A stretch of DNA of 64,000 nucleotides. It comes from Epithemia pelagica (lineage: Eukaryota; Bacillariophyta; Bacillariophyceae; Surirellales; Surirellaceae). The notes under the pieces were generated by a model. That model saw nothing but the letters and a program-made list of their open reading frames with translations. It ran no database searches and was not told the DNA's origin. The stretch spans positions 310,001-374,000 of the forward strand of contig OX337230.1 of NCBI GenBank assembly GCA_946965045.2, read 5' to 3'. A program made the translations under genes and the position numbers. Below, in pieces: positions 9,622 to 18,300 of the stretch (the stretch's first letter is position 1; each line of letters begins with the position of its first letter).

Positions 9622-12468
9622 CTATTCGTCACTAGATTTCTGGCCCGACGCCAAGCCTCCAATTTCATGAGAATTGTCATCCTCGTTTTGTGTTACGGTA
9701 GCACTCAAAGATCTTGCATTTGTGCTAAAAAACCAACCAATCGTATGATTTCCCACATTCTTGTCTTTCGGTGGTATGGAGTGTGTATGGACAGATGTTC
9801 CATGTCTGATGATTCTCCCGTCCCATGCGATCGCAATGCCATGGAATAACCGGATACAAAGCCCATGATAAGTCTTGTCGTTATGCTTTATAAGGACGTT
9901 GGGAAGGACGAAATACCAATCGTTGGTGCTGCCCGGGTTGGTTTCTGTCCAGATTGTAAAGGACACTGATGCATCATGAATATCATAGTGGCTTGCATTC
10001 ATCAAATCGCAACTCAAAATGATGGATGATGACACACCCCTTTCGTTTCCTCCCAATTCGTTTGGGACATCCAAACCGAAGTTTGTTTCCAGGTGTCTGA
10101 AAGCCGATAACACACCAGGGAATTTCCTCTCACAGAATCGCCGAACACCTCCACAGATTTTTGGCAATATATTCATCATGTTGGGAGATATTTTGAAAAG
10201 TTTGTCAGAAAAGAATGTACTTCTGCCACCTGTTTTTGTGCACACACCAACAGATGTCATGGTCCCCATATCACCATGGTTACACCTTGCATTGGCTGAT
10301 CTCTCTAGTGTACCGCTCTGCGCGAAGTGACATGACCTCTTGTGTAACAATGAAAGTAGGTTTTTGTCATTTTGCTGAAGTGTTGTCACTTTGACATGGC
10401 TGATGGTTTCGTTTTTACCCGCGTACCCACGTGTCCGAACAATGAATGTTGTATCTTCTCCGGTTTCCCTTACATCAAACAGGAGCGGACGGACTGAAGT
10501 ATCAGGCGGAGGGGACAGGTTTCTATACAATGCTCCATGGACGTACTTTCGGCATCCAGTCTTGTTAGCACTGGCTTTATTCAGCAGTGTTTCACGATAC
10601 CACACTCTAAGAGAATGTTGGTCGTTTGGTGTCATTTTTGGTCTGGACTTTTCACTTGTATAATGATCAGGGGCCCAAAGTGGAGAACCACTTTCGACAT
10701 CAGACGCTTGGTAGCATTCATGGACAACTCTCTTTGCACTTTGTGTCCAATCAATACACCAACACTTGACAACCTTTTTGAGGAATGCCCCACCACTTGG
10801 TTGGCCGTCGGAATGTCGTAAGCGCAGCCAGGATATAGGTAGTGCTACCAAAGATGAAGTGCATTCCGATGTTGCATACCCAGTATTCATTATCATTGCC
10901 GAAGTATAAAAAATACCGGCCAAAGGGATGATAACAATCACGTCATGGAAAATATGGTCCATACAATCATCACAGTTTTTCGTGGATGTGCGACAATGGA
11001 AGATTGTATCGTCAAACGCAGACCACACGGTTTTGGGGTATTTCCGATGTCCCTTATGTCGTTGACAGCGATTCAGTACACATTCTACCAAGAAGGCACA
11101 TGGAGACCGGGTTGTTAAGAACTTCAGGTCACATTCTGTCACATGAAGCTTGTTGTCTTCGAAACAACAATGGCTTGCTGGATCTTCCGCCACCTCACCA
11201 ACCATGTCTTTCATTTGTTCGTACATGTTAGGTAATTTTCCCATGATTGTCTGGAGGTCTGTTGGTGTGATGTTGTAGTCTTTCAGAACCTTTGTATAGC
11301 AGATGCCGAACACTCTCCGATCATCATTGCTACTGAGACAGAGTGATAGTAAGTCGCGTAGTCTTTTTGCTACCTTGTCCATGTCAGGAATTGCAAAAAA
11401 ACACATTTCTGTATGATCGGATTCATTTGGTTTGGAGAATTTTGTCGTCAAATGGCTAGGTTTCTCAGCCTGTCGTCTCATATACTTCTTCATCGTTTCA
11501 TGTGTTAGTGTCAACTTCGATAGGCCCTCTTGTCGTCGTTGCTTGTTCGTGGGTAGTCCCCTGGATGAACCAATGGTCTTACATCCTTTTCTTTTCCTTT
11601 CCGGTGAAGTATTTTGTTCGTCAGTATCGTCATGATTATCGTGTATTGGAGACTCGTGAATCTCCTTCGTACCTCGTTTGTCTTGTATGCGCTGATCCGT
11701 TTGTGCTGTCGTGTTGATGCTACTTCCCTTGTTATGGTCGTTTTTTGTCATTTGGTCATCGTTGTTCTTTTTGCTACCTTTTTGTTTGTCGGTACTATCC
11801 TTTCCTTCTTTGGTTTGTGTCGCATCATCTTGGTTGACACTGTCATTGTGACAGCTAGACGGATTATCACTGTCAGGTGCGTTGTTGGCATTCTTAGACA
11901 CGTCACATTCCTTGCCCTTTTGTTTGTCTGTAGAACCATTGCCATCTCTGCTTTGTATCTCTTCCCCTTGTCCACATTCATCTTGGTGACTGGAGGTTGC
12001 TTTCTGACCGCTCTGTCTGTTCCGATCATCCCTCTCCTGATTGTCCTTGGAATTCCAACCAAGTTTGGATAGGCCATCCTGCCCTCCACGACTCGCTGTA
12101 ATGTGATGAATGTCCTTTTCTCCCTCTCTACGAGGTGATTGATTTGGTTGACTATTACCTCTATCAGTTGAGGGACGGTTAGGCTCTCTCTGACGGGTAC
12201 GCCTAGAATGATCGTTGTGTCCAGGATGACTGTCACTAAGTGACAAATGGTGCCTGGAATGTTCGTTGTATCCAGGGAATCTCTCCCAATCCATCGGATG
12301 TCGATTAGACCATTGATTGTGGCTATCTCTGTATACCGAATGGTGCCTTGTATGTTCTCTTGAATGTTCGTTGTATCCAGAGAATCTCCTCCAATCCATC
12401 GAATGTCGATTAGACAATTGATTTTGATTATCATGTCTTCTTTTTCTATCCCGGTAAGTGTTTTCCAT
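9622..12468 (-). CDS. Transposon protein with C-terminal 2OG-Fe(II)-oxygenase-like domain, 948 aa
   Basis: Residues 1-330 are hydrophilic low complexity (Arg, Asp, His, Asn, Gln, Ser), with an internal repeat: SNRHSMDWRRFSGYNEHSR recurs as SNRHPMDWERFPGYNEHSR. Residues 330-780 are a normal-looking region I do not recognise, with Cys/His residues that could bind metal. The C-terminus reads SHYDIHDASVSFTIW, then DWYFVLPNV, then GIAIAWDGRIIRHGTSV. This fits a double-stranded beta-helix oxygenase: HxD at H827/D829 and distal His at H889, 60 residues later. TET/JBP dioxygenases travel with KDZ transposons in some fungi, so DNA modification is a testable idea, but the subfamily is unproven and no clear 2OG-binding Arg is seen. 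It lies 63 nt downstream of, and in frame with, the double-RING gene. Confidence 0.6.
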   Translation of the reverse strand: MENTYRDRKRRHDNQNQLSNRHSMDWRRFSGYNEHSREHTRHHSVYRDSHNQWSNRHPMDWERFPGYNEHSRHHLSLSDSHPGHNDHSRRTRQREPNRPSTDRGNSQPNQSPRREGEKDIHHITASRGGQDGLSKLGWNSKDNQERDDRNRQSGQKATSSHQDECGQGEEIQSRDGNGSTDKQKGKECDVSKNANNAPDSDNPSSCHNDSVNQDDATQTKEGKDSTDKQKGSKKNNDDQMTKNDHNKGSSINTTAQTDQRIQDKRGTKEIHESPIHDNHDDTDEQNTSPERKRKGCKTIGSSRGLPTNKQRRQEGLSKLTLTHETMKKYMRRQAEKPSHLTTKFSKPNESDHTEMCFFAIPDMDKVAKRLRDLLSLCLSSNDDRRVFGICYTKVLKDYNITPTDLQTIMGKLPNMYEQMKDMVGEVAEDPASHCCFEDNKLHVTECDLKFLTTRSPCAFLVECVLNRCQRHKGHRKYPKTVWSAFDDTIFHCRTSTKNCDDCMDHIFHDVIVIIPLAGIFYTSAMIMNTGYATSECTSSLVALPISWLRLRHSDGQPSGGAFLKKVVKCWCIDWTQSAKRVVHECYQASDVESGSPLWAPDHYTSEKSRPKMTPNDQHSLRVWYRETLLNKASANKTGCRKYVHGALYRNLSPPPDTSVRPLLFDVRETGEDTTFIVRTRGYAGKNETISHVKVTTLQQNDKNLLSLLHKRSCHFAQSGTLERSANARCNHGDMGTMTSVGVCTKTGGRSTFFSDKLFKISPNMMNILPKICGGVRRFCERKFPGVLSAFRHLETNFGLDVPNELGGNERGVSSSIILSCDLMNASHYDIHDASVSFTIWTETNPGSTNDWYFVLPNVLIKHNDKTYHGLCIRLFHGIAIAWDGRIIRHGTSVHTHSIPPKDKNVGNHTIGWFFSTNARSLSATVTQNEDDNSHEIGGLASGQKSSDE

Positions 12469-12531
12469 GATTTGATCTCTTCTCCCTCTAGACTCGTCTT
12501 GGTGGTTATCATGGTATCCAGGTTGGTCTTG

Positions 12532-14847
12532 TCATTCAATGACTCCTCTTCTAGTTTGTTGGTTATCTTGATCGAAATGTGAATGACGAGACCCATGATA
12601 ATCTGATGTATTAGATCCTCTCGATCCTGGATGATCATCATTGAATCGATTCTGTCCATGCTGACAATACACTGGCCTGTCATGTTCAGGTTGCGAACCC
12701 CACTCATTTGTTCTGGGGCTTCGAGCTGTCGACAGGACGTTGTTCTGATTCCGTCCTCCCCATAGCCCATGTGGATTCTCTCTCTTGTCCTTGGTTCTTT
12801 CGTTATCATGTTGGGTTTGCTCTGTTCTATGTCTTTCTTCAGGCAGCTCACTCCGGTTACCCCAATTCGCAGGCATTGCAACGGAACGTGATGATTTATT
12901 TCCTCCCCGTTGCTGGTATTTAGGCTTCTCACCATCTGGTGACTGATAGATTGCTTTGTGTTCAGAAGGATGAGTATATGTTCTTTGAACAGAACGTGTC
13001 ATAGGACAGAAGTACAATAGACTTTGAATATCCTGGCTGCACACCATACATGTGTTGTGGCCCCGCTGCATCCAATCTCCAACACATTCCCGACAAAATG
13101 TATGACTACAAAGAAACAGTTCGCAATCCACTTTTCTGGTCATACAAATCGAACAAACCTCGGGCTTGTATTTTGTCTCACCTCCTCTTTGTTCTAGTGT
13201 TGACGGCTTGTTACTCACAGGTGATTTTTTTGATGATTCTTCAGGGCGTCCCTCAATCGTAGTTGTAGTGTCTTCGACTGTTTTCCTATGTCCCTCTTCA
13301 GGGAATCCCTCGCTTGTAGTTGTAGTTTCTTCCACTGTTTTCTTGTGTCCCTCTATCTTCTCCGCACCAAACATGTGGATGTTACTCTTGATCTTTTGTC
13401 CACACTGGGGACACCATACATTATGATACTTGAACCGTATTCGTAAGCAATTTCCGTGAACCAGATGTCCACATGGGATGAGGGTACAGACTTCGCTGTC
13501 TGTATCTGTTTTCAATGCCCTGTTACAGCATACACAAGAATCTGGACAATATACAACGGTCGGTAGCAATCGATTTATATCTCTCTTGGAAAGTTTGGAG
13601 TCAAGTAACACCTCTTTGGGTTCTAATCCCACCTTCGGGCACGGTATGAACAATATGTCACCATCCGTAGTCCACGTCTCTGAACACCCACCATCAGATA
13701 GATCGACGTTCTCCGTGTATTCGTATTTATCGGTACCACGTGAAAACCCCACTTCAACAGGATCGTCGTCGCTGTTGCCATCGAAATTGTCAGGTCCCAA
13801 CACCAAAGGAGAAATCGAATTGCCACCAACAGCATGCTCTAGTCCTCTCGAAAAATCATTATTGTACCGTATTTGATTACTCGAAAAACAATTGGATATC
13901 GTCATACTCATGTCTATCTGACCTTCTTTCCGACCCGGGTTTGGTCGACTACTCATTATGTTTCCAAGCATTCTGATCACAATAGCTTGTGGCATTGGCT
14001 TTGGAGTATCCTTCTTAGGTTCTGGCATTTTCACAATGCGATATCGCCACTTGTTACATTCCTTGTTTGTATCATGTGTTGTCTCATCTTCTTCCACTAA
14101 TGATGGGTCATAACATAGACTGACAGGCGGGGCACCTTTTGACGTATTGACCAGGTCCCATTTCCGTAGTACATGACGCGTCGTTCCTTCCCAGTATTGG
14201 TCTGATCGATTATGTATTGGTTCGTAGATATGAAGTATCTTTTTGTCGATTTCGAAAGCCAATAAAGCTGGGTCGCTGACATCAGTTGCTGTTGTCAAGG
14301 CAATGATCGCCAATATCAGTGTGTTCGGATCCTGTTGTCTCCATGATGACATAGGAATTTTCTTAGGAAATGGGTTCCTGTTTGCTTCATCAAATGTTAC
14401 TTTGTCAACATATACTAGGTTCTGATGGTTGTGATGGACCATCAATTTCAAACAAGTATAGAAAGACTCAATCGGCATGCCCGTCCTTGAAGTGTTGTAG
14501 CAAAGATCTCTCCGACGATGTCTATGTGGGATATGCAAAACACGCGTTGTAGGGTCCTGGTCATTCATCAACCCACTGTAAGACATGCATAGTGTGCACC
14601 TAAATAATGTCTTGATTTCGACATGCGTGTTGTCCTTCCCCATATTCTTAGCATACTGGGTTGCTAGCTTCATGGCCGACTTGATGTTCTCGTTGTTTCT
14701 GTTAGTTTGTTTTTCCGCGAACTTGTCTAAGTAACCGTCACCAATGTTGTCGATGGATTCATTCGAGTCCCATGAGTCTTTTCTTCTCTTCTGGTTTACT
14801 ATAGGATCATGAACGTGTGGAATTTCAATGAAAGGCGGTGGTACCAT
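12532..14847 (-). CDS. Double-RING-finger protein, probable E3 ubiquitin ligase, 771 aa
   Basis: The first RING starts at C438 with CVCC, then CGHLVHGNC and CPQC (C-x2-C ... C-x-H-x2-H-x2-C ... C-x2-C, RING-H2-like). The second starts at C565: CSICMTRK, CSHTFCREC, CMVC (classical C3HC4). Between them a 19-residue unit around GHKKTVEETTTTSEGFPEE is tandemly repeated. The first 300 residues include a segment (PALLAFEIDKKILHIYEP) faintly like Ulp1/C48 proteases but without the expected His. The C-terminal 130 residues are Arg/Gly/Asn/Gln/His-rich and merge in style with the start of the next gene. RING proteins usually recruit E2 enzymes; a role in protecting the element from host factors or controlling the transposase is inference only. 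Confidence 0.7.
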   Translation of the reverse strand: MVPPPFIEIPHVHDPIVNQKRRKDSWDSNESIDNIGDGYLDKFAEKQTNRNNENIKSAMKLATQYAKNMGKDNTHVEIKTLFRCTLCMSYSGLMNDQDPTTRVLHIPHRHRRRDLCYNTSRTGMPIESFYTCLKLMVHHNHQNLVYVDKVTFDEANRNPFPKKIPMSSWRQQDPNTLILAIIALTTATDVSDPALLAFEIDKKILHIYEPIHNRSDQYWEGTTRHVLRKWDLVNTSKGAPPVSLCYDPSLVEEDETTHDTNKECNKWRYRIVKMPEPKKDTPKPMPQAIVIRMLGNIMSSRPNPGRKEGQIDMSMTISNCFSSNQIRYNNDFSRGLEHAVGGNSISPLVLGPDNFDGNSDDDPVEVGFSRGTDKYEYTENVDLSDGGCSETWTTDGDILFIPCPKVGLEPKEVLLDSKLSKRDINRLLPTVVYCPDSCVCCNRALKTDTDSEVCTLIPCGHLVHGNCLRIRFKYHNVWCPQCGQKIKSNIHMFGAEKIEGHKKTVEETTTTSEGFPEEGHRKTVEDTTTTIEGRPEESSKKSPVSNKPSTLEQRGGETKYKPEVCSICMTRKVDCELFLCSHTFCRECVGDWMQRGHNTCMVCSQDIQSLLYFCPMTRSVQRTYTHPSEHKAIYQSPDGEKPKYQQRGGNKSSRSVAMPANWGNRSELPEERHRTEQTQHDNERTKDKRENPHGLWGGRNQNNVLSTARSPRTNEWGSQPEHDRPVYCQHGQNRFNDDHPGSRGSNTSDYHGSRHSHFDQDNQQTRRGVIE

Positions 14848-14929
14848 ACCATCACCTGTCTCCTCATTTCCCTTGTTTATGGAAGCACAACGTCTCTAAG
14901 ACAAAGAGATCAATCATTTTTGAGATTGT

Positions 14930-16064
14930 CTAATCCTTCTCGATTCTTGGCAAGTCGCTCGAACATCTTACCTCGTTGTCTGCGGTTTTTTCATTGTCGT
15001 CGCTTATAATCTTCCTGACCTCTTCCACACGGTCTGATTTGAGGGCGACTTGGTTCGACGTTGTAATGGAAGTTGGTAGTACTTGTTCCTTTCTCTCGTC
15101 AGTAGGATCATTACCAGCCACGACCTTCTGTCTCTTTTTTGCCGGCGAGTCTGTACTCCGACGTTGCACGGCAATTTCTTTCGATTTCCTGGCAGACAGT
15201 AACTCTTGTTTTTCTATATAAACCAGTAGATCGTAGAACATACCGCCGTCGTCTCCGTTTCTTCCATATTGTACCAAAGAATCTCTTTCTTCAAGGTACA
15301 TCTTGAACCATGTGTCAGGCATCGTATACAACAGTGCTTTCTCCATTTGGATATTGGAAATCACGTCCATGTTCTCGTCCGATGTCGATTCTGAGATGAA
15401 ACGGTGTATGGCCACCAGGTACGAGACGCGGTTTCCTGTAAAGGGAGGAATCATCTAGAAGGTATCGTTTCAATGCTTCTCCAATCCCACCGATCCCCTT
15501 GCGTGTCTTCTTAGAGACTAAGCCATGAGAGGAAAGAAATCTGATAATGGTTTGTCTCAGATTCTCAGCACTGTCTATCACTGTCGTCCCAAATGCCTGA
15601 TTCCAAATATTGGAAACAGGACTGTAGAGAGTCTTTTTGAACAACAGTCGAGCAACCATTGGAGTCAACTTGTCATCATCATCCATCTCGTTCTTAATTC
15701 TTGTGAAACAGAAAACGGAGTGACAGATGATATCTTGGAATGCAGGCGAATAACAGATTGGTAGGAATATCTTCACATAATGGCCGTCATGTGGTACCTC
15801 CACTGTTGTCCATTTTCCTGATTTGTCTTGGAAAACACTTTCATACCAATTGAGGACACTTTCGTATGTAATGGGCATAATACCGGTGTAGTGAGATTCC
15901 TCGCTTGTGTGTGTTCGAAGTGTATGATTGGTACCAGAAACAGTCATAGTCGACACGTCCTTTCTTTTGTTTCGTACTTCATCATTCATTGAAGAAGGGT
16001 CACCAGGATTCTTGGCGGTCGGTGGCTTTTTGTAGCGAGGGCCCTTGATGCGGTTGCCCGCCAT
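14930..16064 (-). CDS. Spliced transposon-associated protein of unknown function, 359 aa
   Basis: Two overlapping minus-strand frames join through a 55-nt intron (15490-15436). Its donor is GTGGGA and its acceptor TTTACAG follows a pyrimidine run. Exons 16064-15491 and 15435-14930 give 1080 nt, 359 residues, in frame across KGIG-NRVSYL. The N-terminus is basic (RIKGPRYKKPP). The middle contains ITYESVLNWYESVF and MPDTWFKMYLEERDSL, somewhat Gag-like in rhythm but not recognised. The C-terminus is charged with a short basic KKRQK. It is the first gene of a minus-strand train, ending 82 nt before the RING gene starts. The palindromic repeat array begins just upstream of its ATG, so those repeats may act in its promoter. 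Confidence 0.55.
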
Positions 16065-17640
16065 TTTGTACTTGTCACGATGCGCTTTTTGTGTAGCGTC
16101 TTTGTTTCAACAACAACAACAACAACAAGGGTAGTCGAGGAAGCGCTTTAATTGTAGCGTCTTTGAGACAACCTTGTGTACTTGTCTAAACAGTAAAAAG
16201 TGTGCGCTGAATTGTGTAGCGTCTTTGGTTTGGTCCTGAACTCTGGTGGTAACAAAACAACAACCAAATCGAAGGAATACACTACGACGCGCTTTATGTG
16301 TAGCGTCTTGTTCGTTTTGATCCAACAATCGGTGCCAGAATTTGCTACTCCAAAACCAGGGGTTGGTTGGTTGTCCAAGCAATCTCGCGACAAGAATAGA
16401 ACAGAAGCAACTGGCTACCACCGTGTCACACTGCTTGCTTTGGGTCTGTTCTATTCAAGTCGGAGTATCACGAGGACAGGAGGGTTCTTGATAAACAACC
16501 TAACAGATAGCCCGAAACCGCTTTAATTGTAATAGCGTGATTGGAATGAAGGACAGAGCTGAGTGAAACAAGCAACAATCAGACAGATGCCCCAAGCCGC
16601 TTTAATTGTAGCGTGGTGATTGGAATGGCAGAGCTGCAAGATAGTGCAAGTGTCAAAGATAGGACAAATGTCGACAATATTTCGAATGCTCTGGTGGTCG
16701 TTCTTCTTCTTGGGTTCCTCTTCTTCTTGTTTTCCTGTTGTAGCGGTTTTGGAGTGAAGGTCGTGGTTGAAAGGAAGCAAGCAACAATCAGACAGATGCC
16801 CCAAGCCGCTTTAGTTGTAGCGTGATTGGAATGGCAGAGCTGCAAGATAGTGCAAGTGTCAATGTCTCGAATGCTCTGGCCGTGCTGGAGTTCCTCTTCC
16901 TCTTCTTCTGGTGCAGCGGTTTTGGAGTGAAGTGTTGTAGCGGTTTTGGAGTGAAGGTCGTGGTTGAAAGGAAGCAAGCAACAATCAGACAGATGCCCCA
17001 AGCCGCTTTAGTTGTAGCGTGATTGGAATGGCAGAGCTGCAAGATAGTGCAAGTGTCAATGTCTCGAATGCTCCGGCCGTGCTTGAGTTCCTCTTCCTCT
17101 TCTTCTGGTGCAGCGGTTTTGGAGTGAAGTGTTGTAGCGGTTTTGGAGTGAAGGTCGTGGTTGAAAGGAAGCAAGCAACAATCAGACAGATGCCCCAAGC
17201 CGCTTTAGTTGTAGCGTGATTGGAATGGCAGAGCTGCAAGATCGTGCAAGTGTCAATGTCTCGAATGCTCTGGCCGTGCTTGAGTTCCTCTTCCTCTTCT
17301 TCTGGTGCAGCGGTTTTGGAGTGAAGGTGGCTGAAGAGGAAGCAAGCAACAAAAAGGTGGCTGAAAAGGAATCAAGCAACAATCAGACAGATGCCCCAAG
17401 CCGCTTTAATTGTAGCGTGATTGGAATGGCAGAGCTGTTAGGTTGGTGAAAGAAGTTGGATAGGTGAAAGGATTGAAAAGGGAATCTCGGCAGAGAGAAA
17501 GCAAGCAACAAAAAGGTGGCTGAAAAGGAACCAAGAAACAATCAGACAGATGCCCCAAGCCGCTTTAATTGTAGCGTGATTGGAATGGCAGAGCTGTTAG
17601 GTTGATGAAAGAAGCTGGATAGATAATGGGATTGAACAGG
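16065..17640. repeat. Palindromic-motif array and about 197-bp tandem repeats
   Basis: An imperfect palindrome, consensus CGCTTTAATTGTAGCG, starts near 16083, 16144, 16205, 16290, 16518 (with a 3-nt insertion), 16598, 16806, 17003, 17200, 17401 and 17560. The first four are followed by a TCTTTG-like tail; the rest by TGATTGGAATG. From about 16,600 the motif sits on tandem units of 208, 197, 197, 201 and 159 bp that share GCAGAGCTG and CAGACAGATGCCCCAAGC blocks. A (CAA)n run lies at 16111-16127. ORFs on both strands here are products of the repetition. Such arrays often serve as subterminal transposase-binding sites. Confidence 0.75.
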
Positions 17641-18300
17641 GGAATCTCGATAGCGTTGGGTGATCGATTGCTGTTGTTGCTGCTGCTGCTGTTGTTGTTT
17701 GTTGTGGTGTGTTGGGTGGAGGTGGAGGGAGATGAATGAGCATCGATTCTGGTGGTCGTTGATTGTTGAATGACTAGTATGCTAAGTTGTTCGGTTTTGT
17801 TCGATGGATCAGAGTGTCGAGTTGGTAATCCCCGCGGTTAGGGTGATTGGGAAAGAGGATCCATCTGAGACATTCTTTGGGACATCCATGTGCGTCAGTC
17901 TTTCTGGCAGCTGCTGTGTGATGTGGTGGGAGTGGAAATTCGTGATTCAAAGGTGAGGGGACAGACGCTTGCGCATGAGGGTTGTGTCATGCGCGTCTCG
18001 GGGGGGGGGGGGGTCGAGCGCGCCAGATAGTTGTAGTGCGCATTATCGGAGTGTGGCGCGCGTTATTCGTGGTTTGATCGCGGGCTTGTGCGCATTAAAA
18101 TTGTTGCATGCGCGTGATAGTCAGCTCGATCTCTAGAACTAGCTAGAGAAATGTGCATTGTTAGACCTAGATTTGCAGATTTAGTTGGGAAAGCAGGATT
18201 ATAGTTAAAAACTGCGCATATAAAAATAAACTGCGCATAAAAAATTTTAATTCGGCGAATTTTTTCTAGAAATTCGCTTTTGGGGGTGGAAATCAAGCGC
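17641..18300. other. GC-rich palindromic spacer with poly-G run, no gene
   Basis: Contains a GTTGCTGCT microsatellite near 17669 and a run of 14 G at 18000-18013. A perfect 8-bp inverted repeat GCGCATGA/TCATGCGC lies at 17971-17994. Several TGCGCAT or GCGC words are scattered from 17970 to 18240. AATTCGGCGAATT and the hairpin GCGAATTTtttctagAAATTCGC lie at about 18250-18277. No ORF is credible. This may be the junction between the large element on the left and the RecQ/DUF6589 region on the right. Confidence 0.45.

Larger units (their letters stand above)
287..17640. mobile_element. Large multi-gene DNA transposon (Plavaka/KDZ-like), bounds uncertain
   Basis: Seven tightly spaced genes lie together: an unknown spliced gene, a transposase, two Cys-rich paralogues, an oxygenase-domain protein, a double-RING protein and another spliced unknown. 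The right flank carries a palindromic repeat array. None of these looks like a metabolic or housekeeping gene. The transposase, the paralogue pair and the repeat array are typical of large eukaryotic DNA transposons. Introns in this block are very short (47, 48, 55 and 86 nt), unlike those of the host genes further right. Terminal inverted repeats and a target-site duplication were not found by eye, so both ends are guesses; the left end may lie outside the window. Confidence 0.55.

Noticed and set aside
11748-12935. 395-residue minus-strand ORF spanning the RING/oxygenase junction
   Set aside because: It is an alternate frame over two better-supported low-complexity coding regions, has odd Ile/Arg composition and no domain.
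12829-14847. Ulp1/C48 cysteine protease domain in the N-terminal part of the double-RING protein
   Set aside because: A segment resembles the strand after the catalytic His, but the His itself, and the Asp and Cys, could not be located.
16523-17449. Several overlapping ORFs on both strands with nearly identical products
   Set aside because: They arise from the 197-bp tandem repeats; both strands are equally open, which points to repetition rather than coding.
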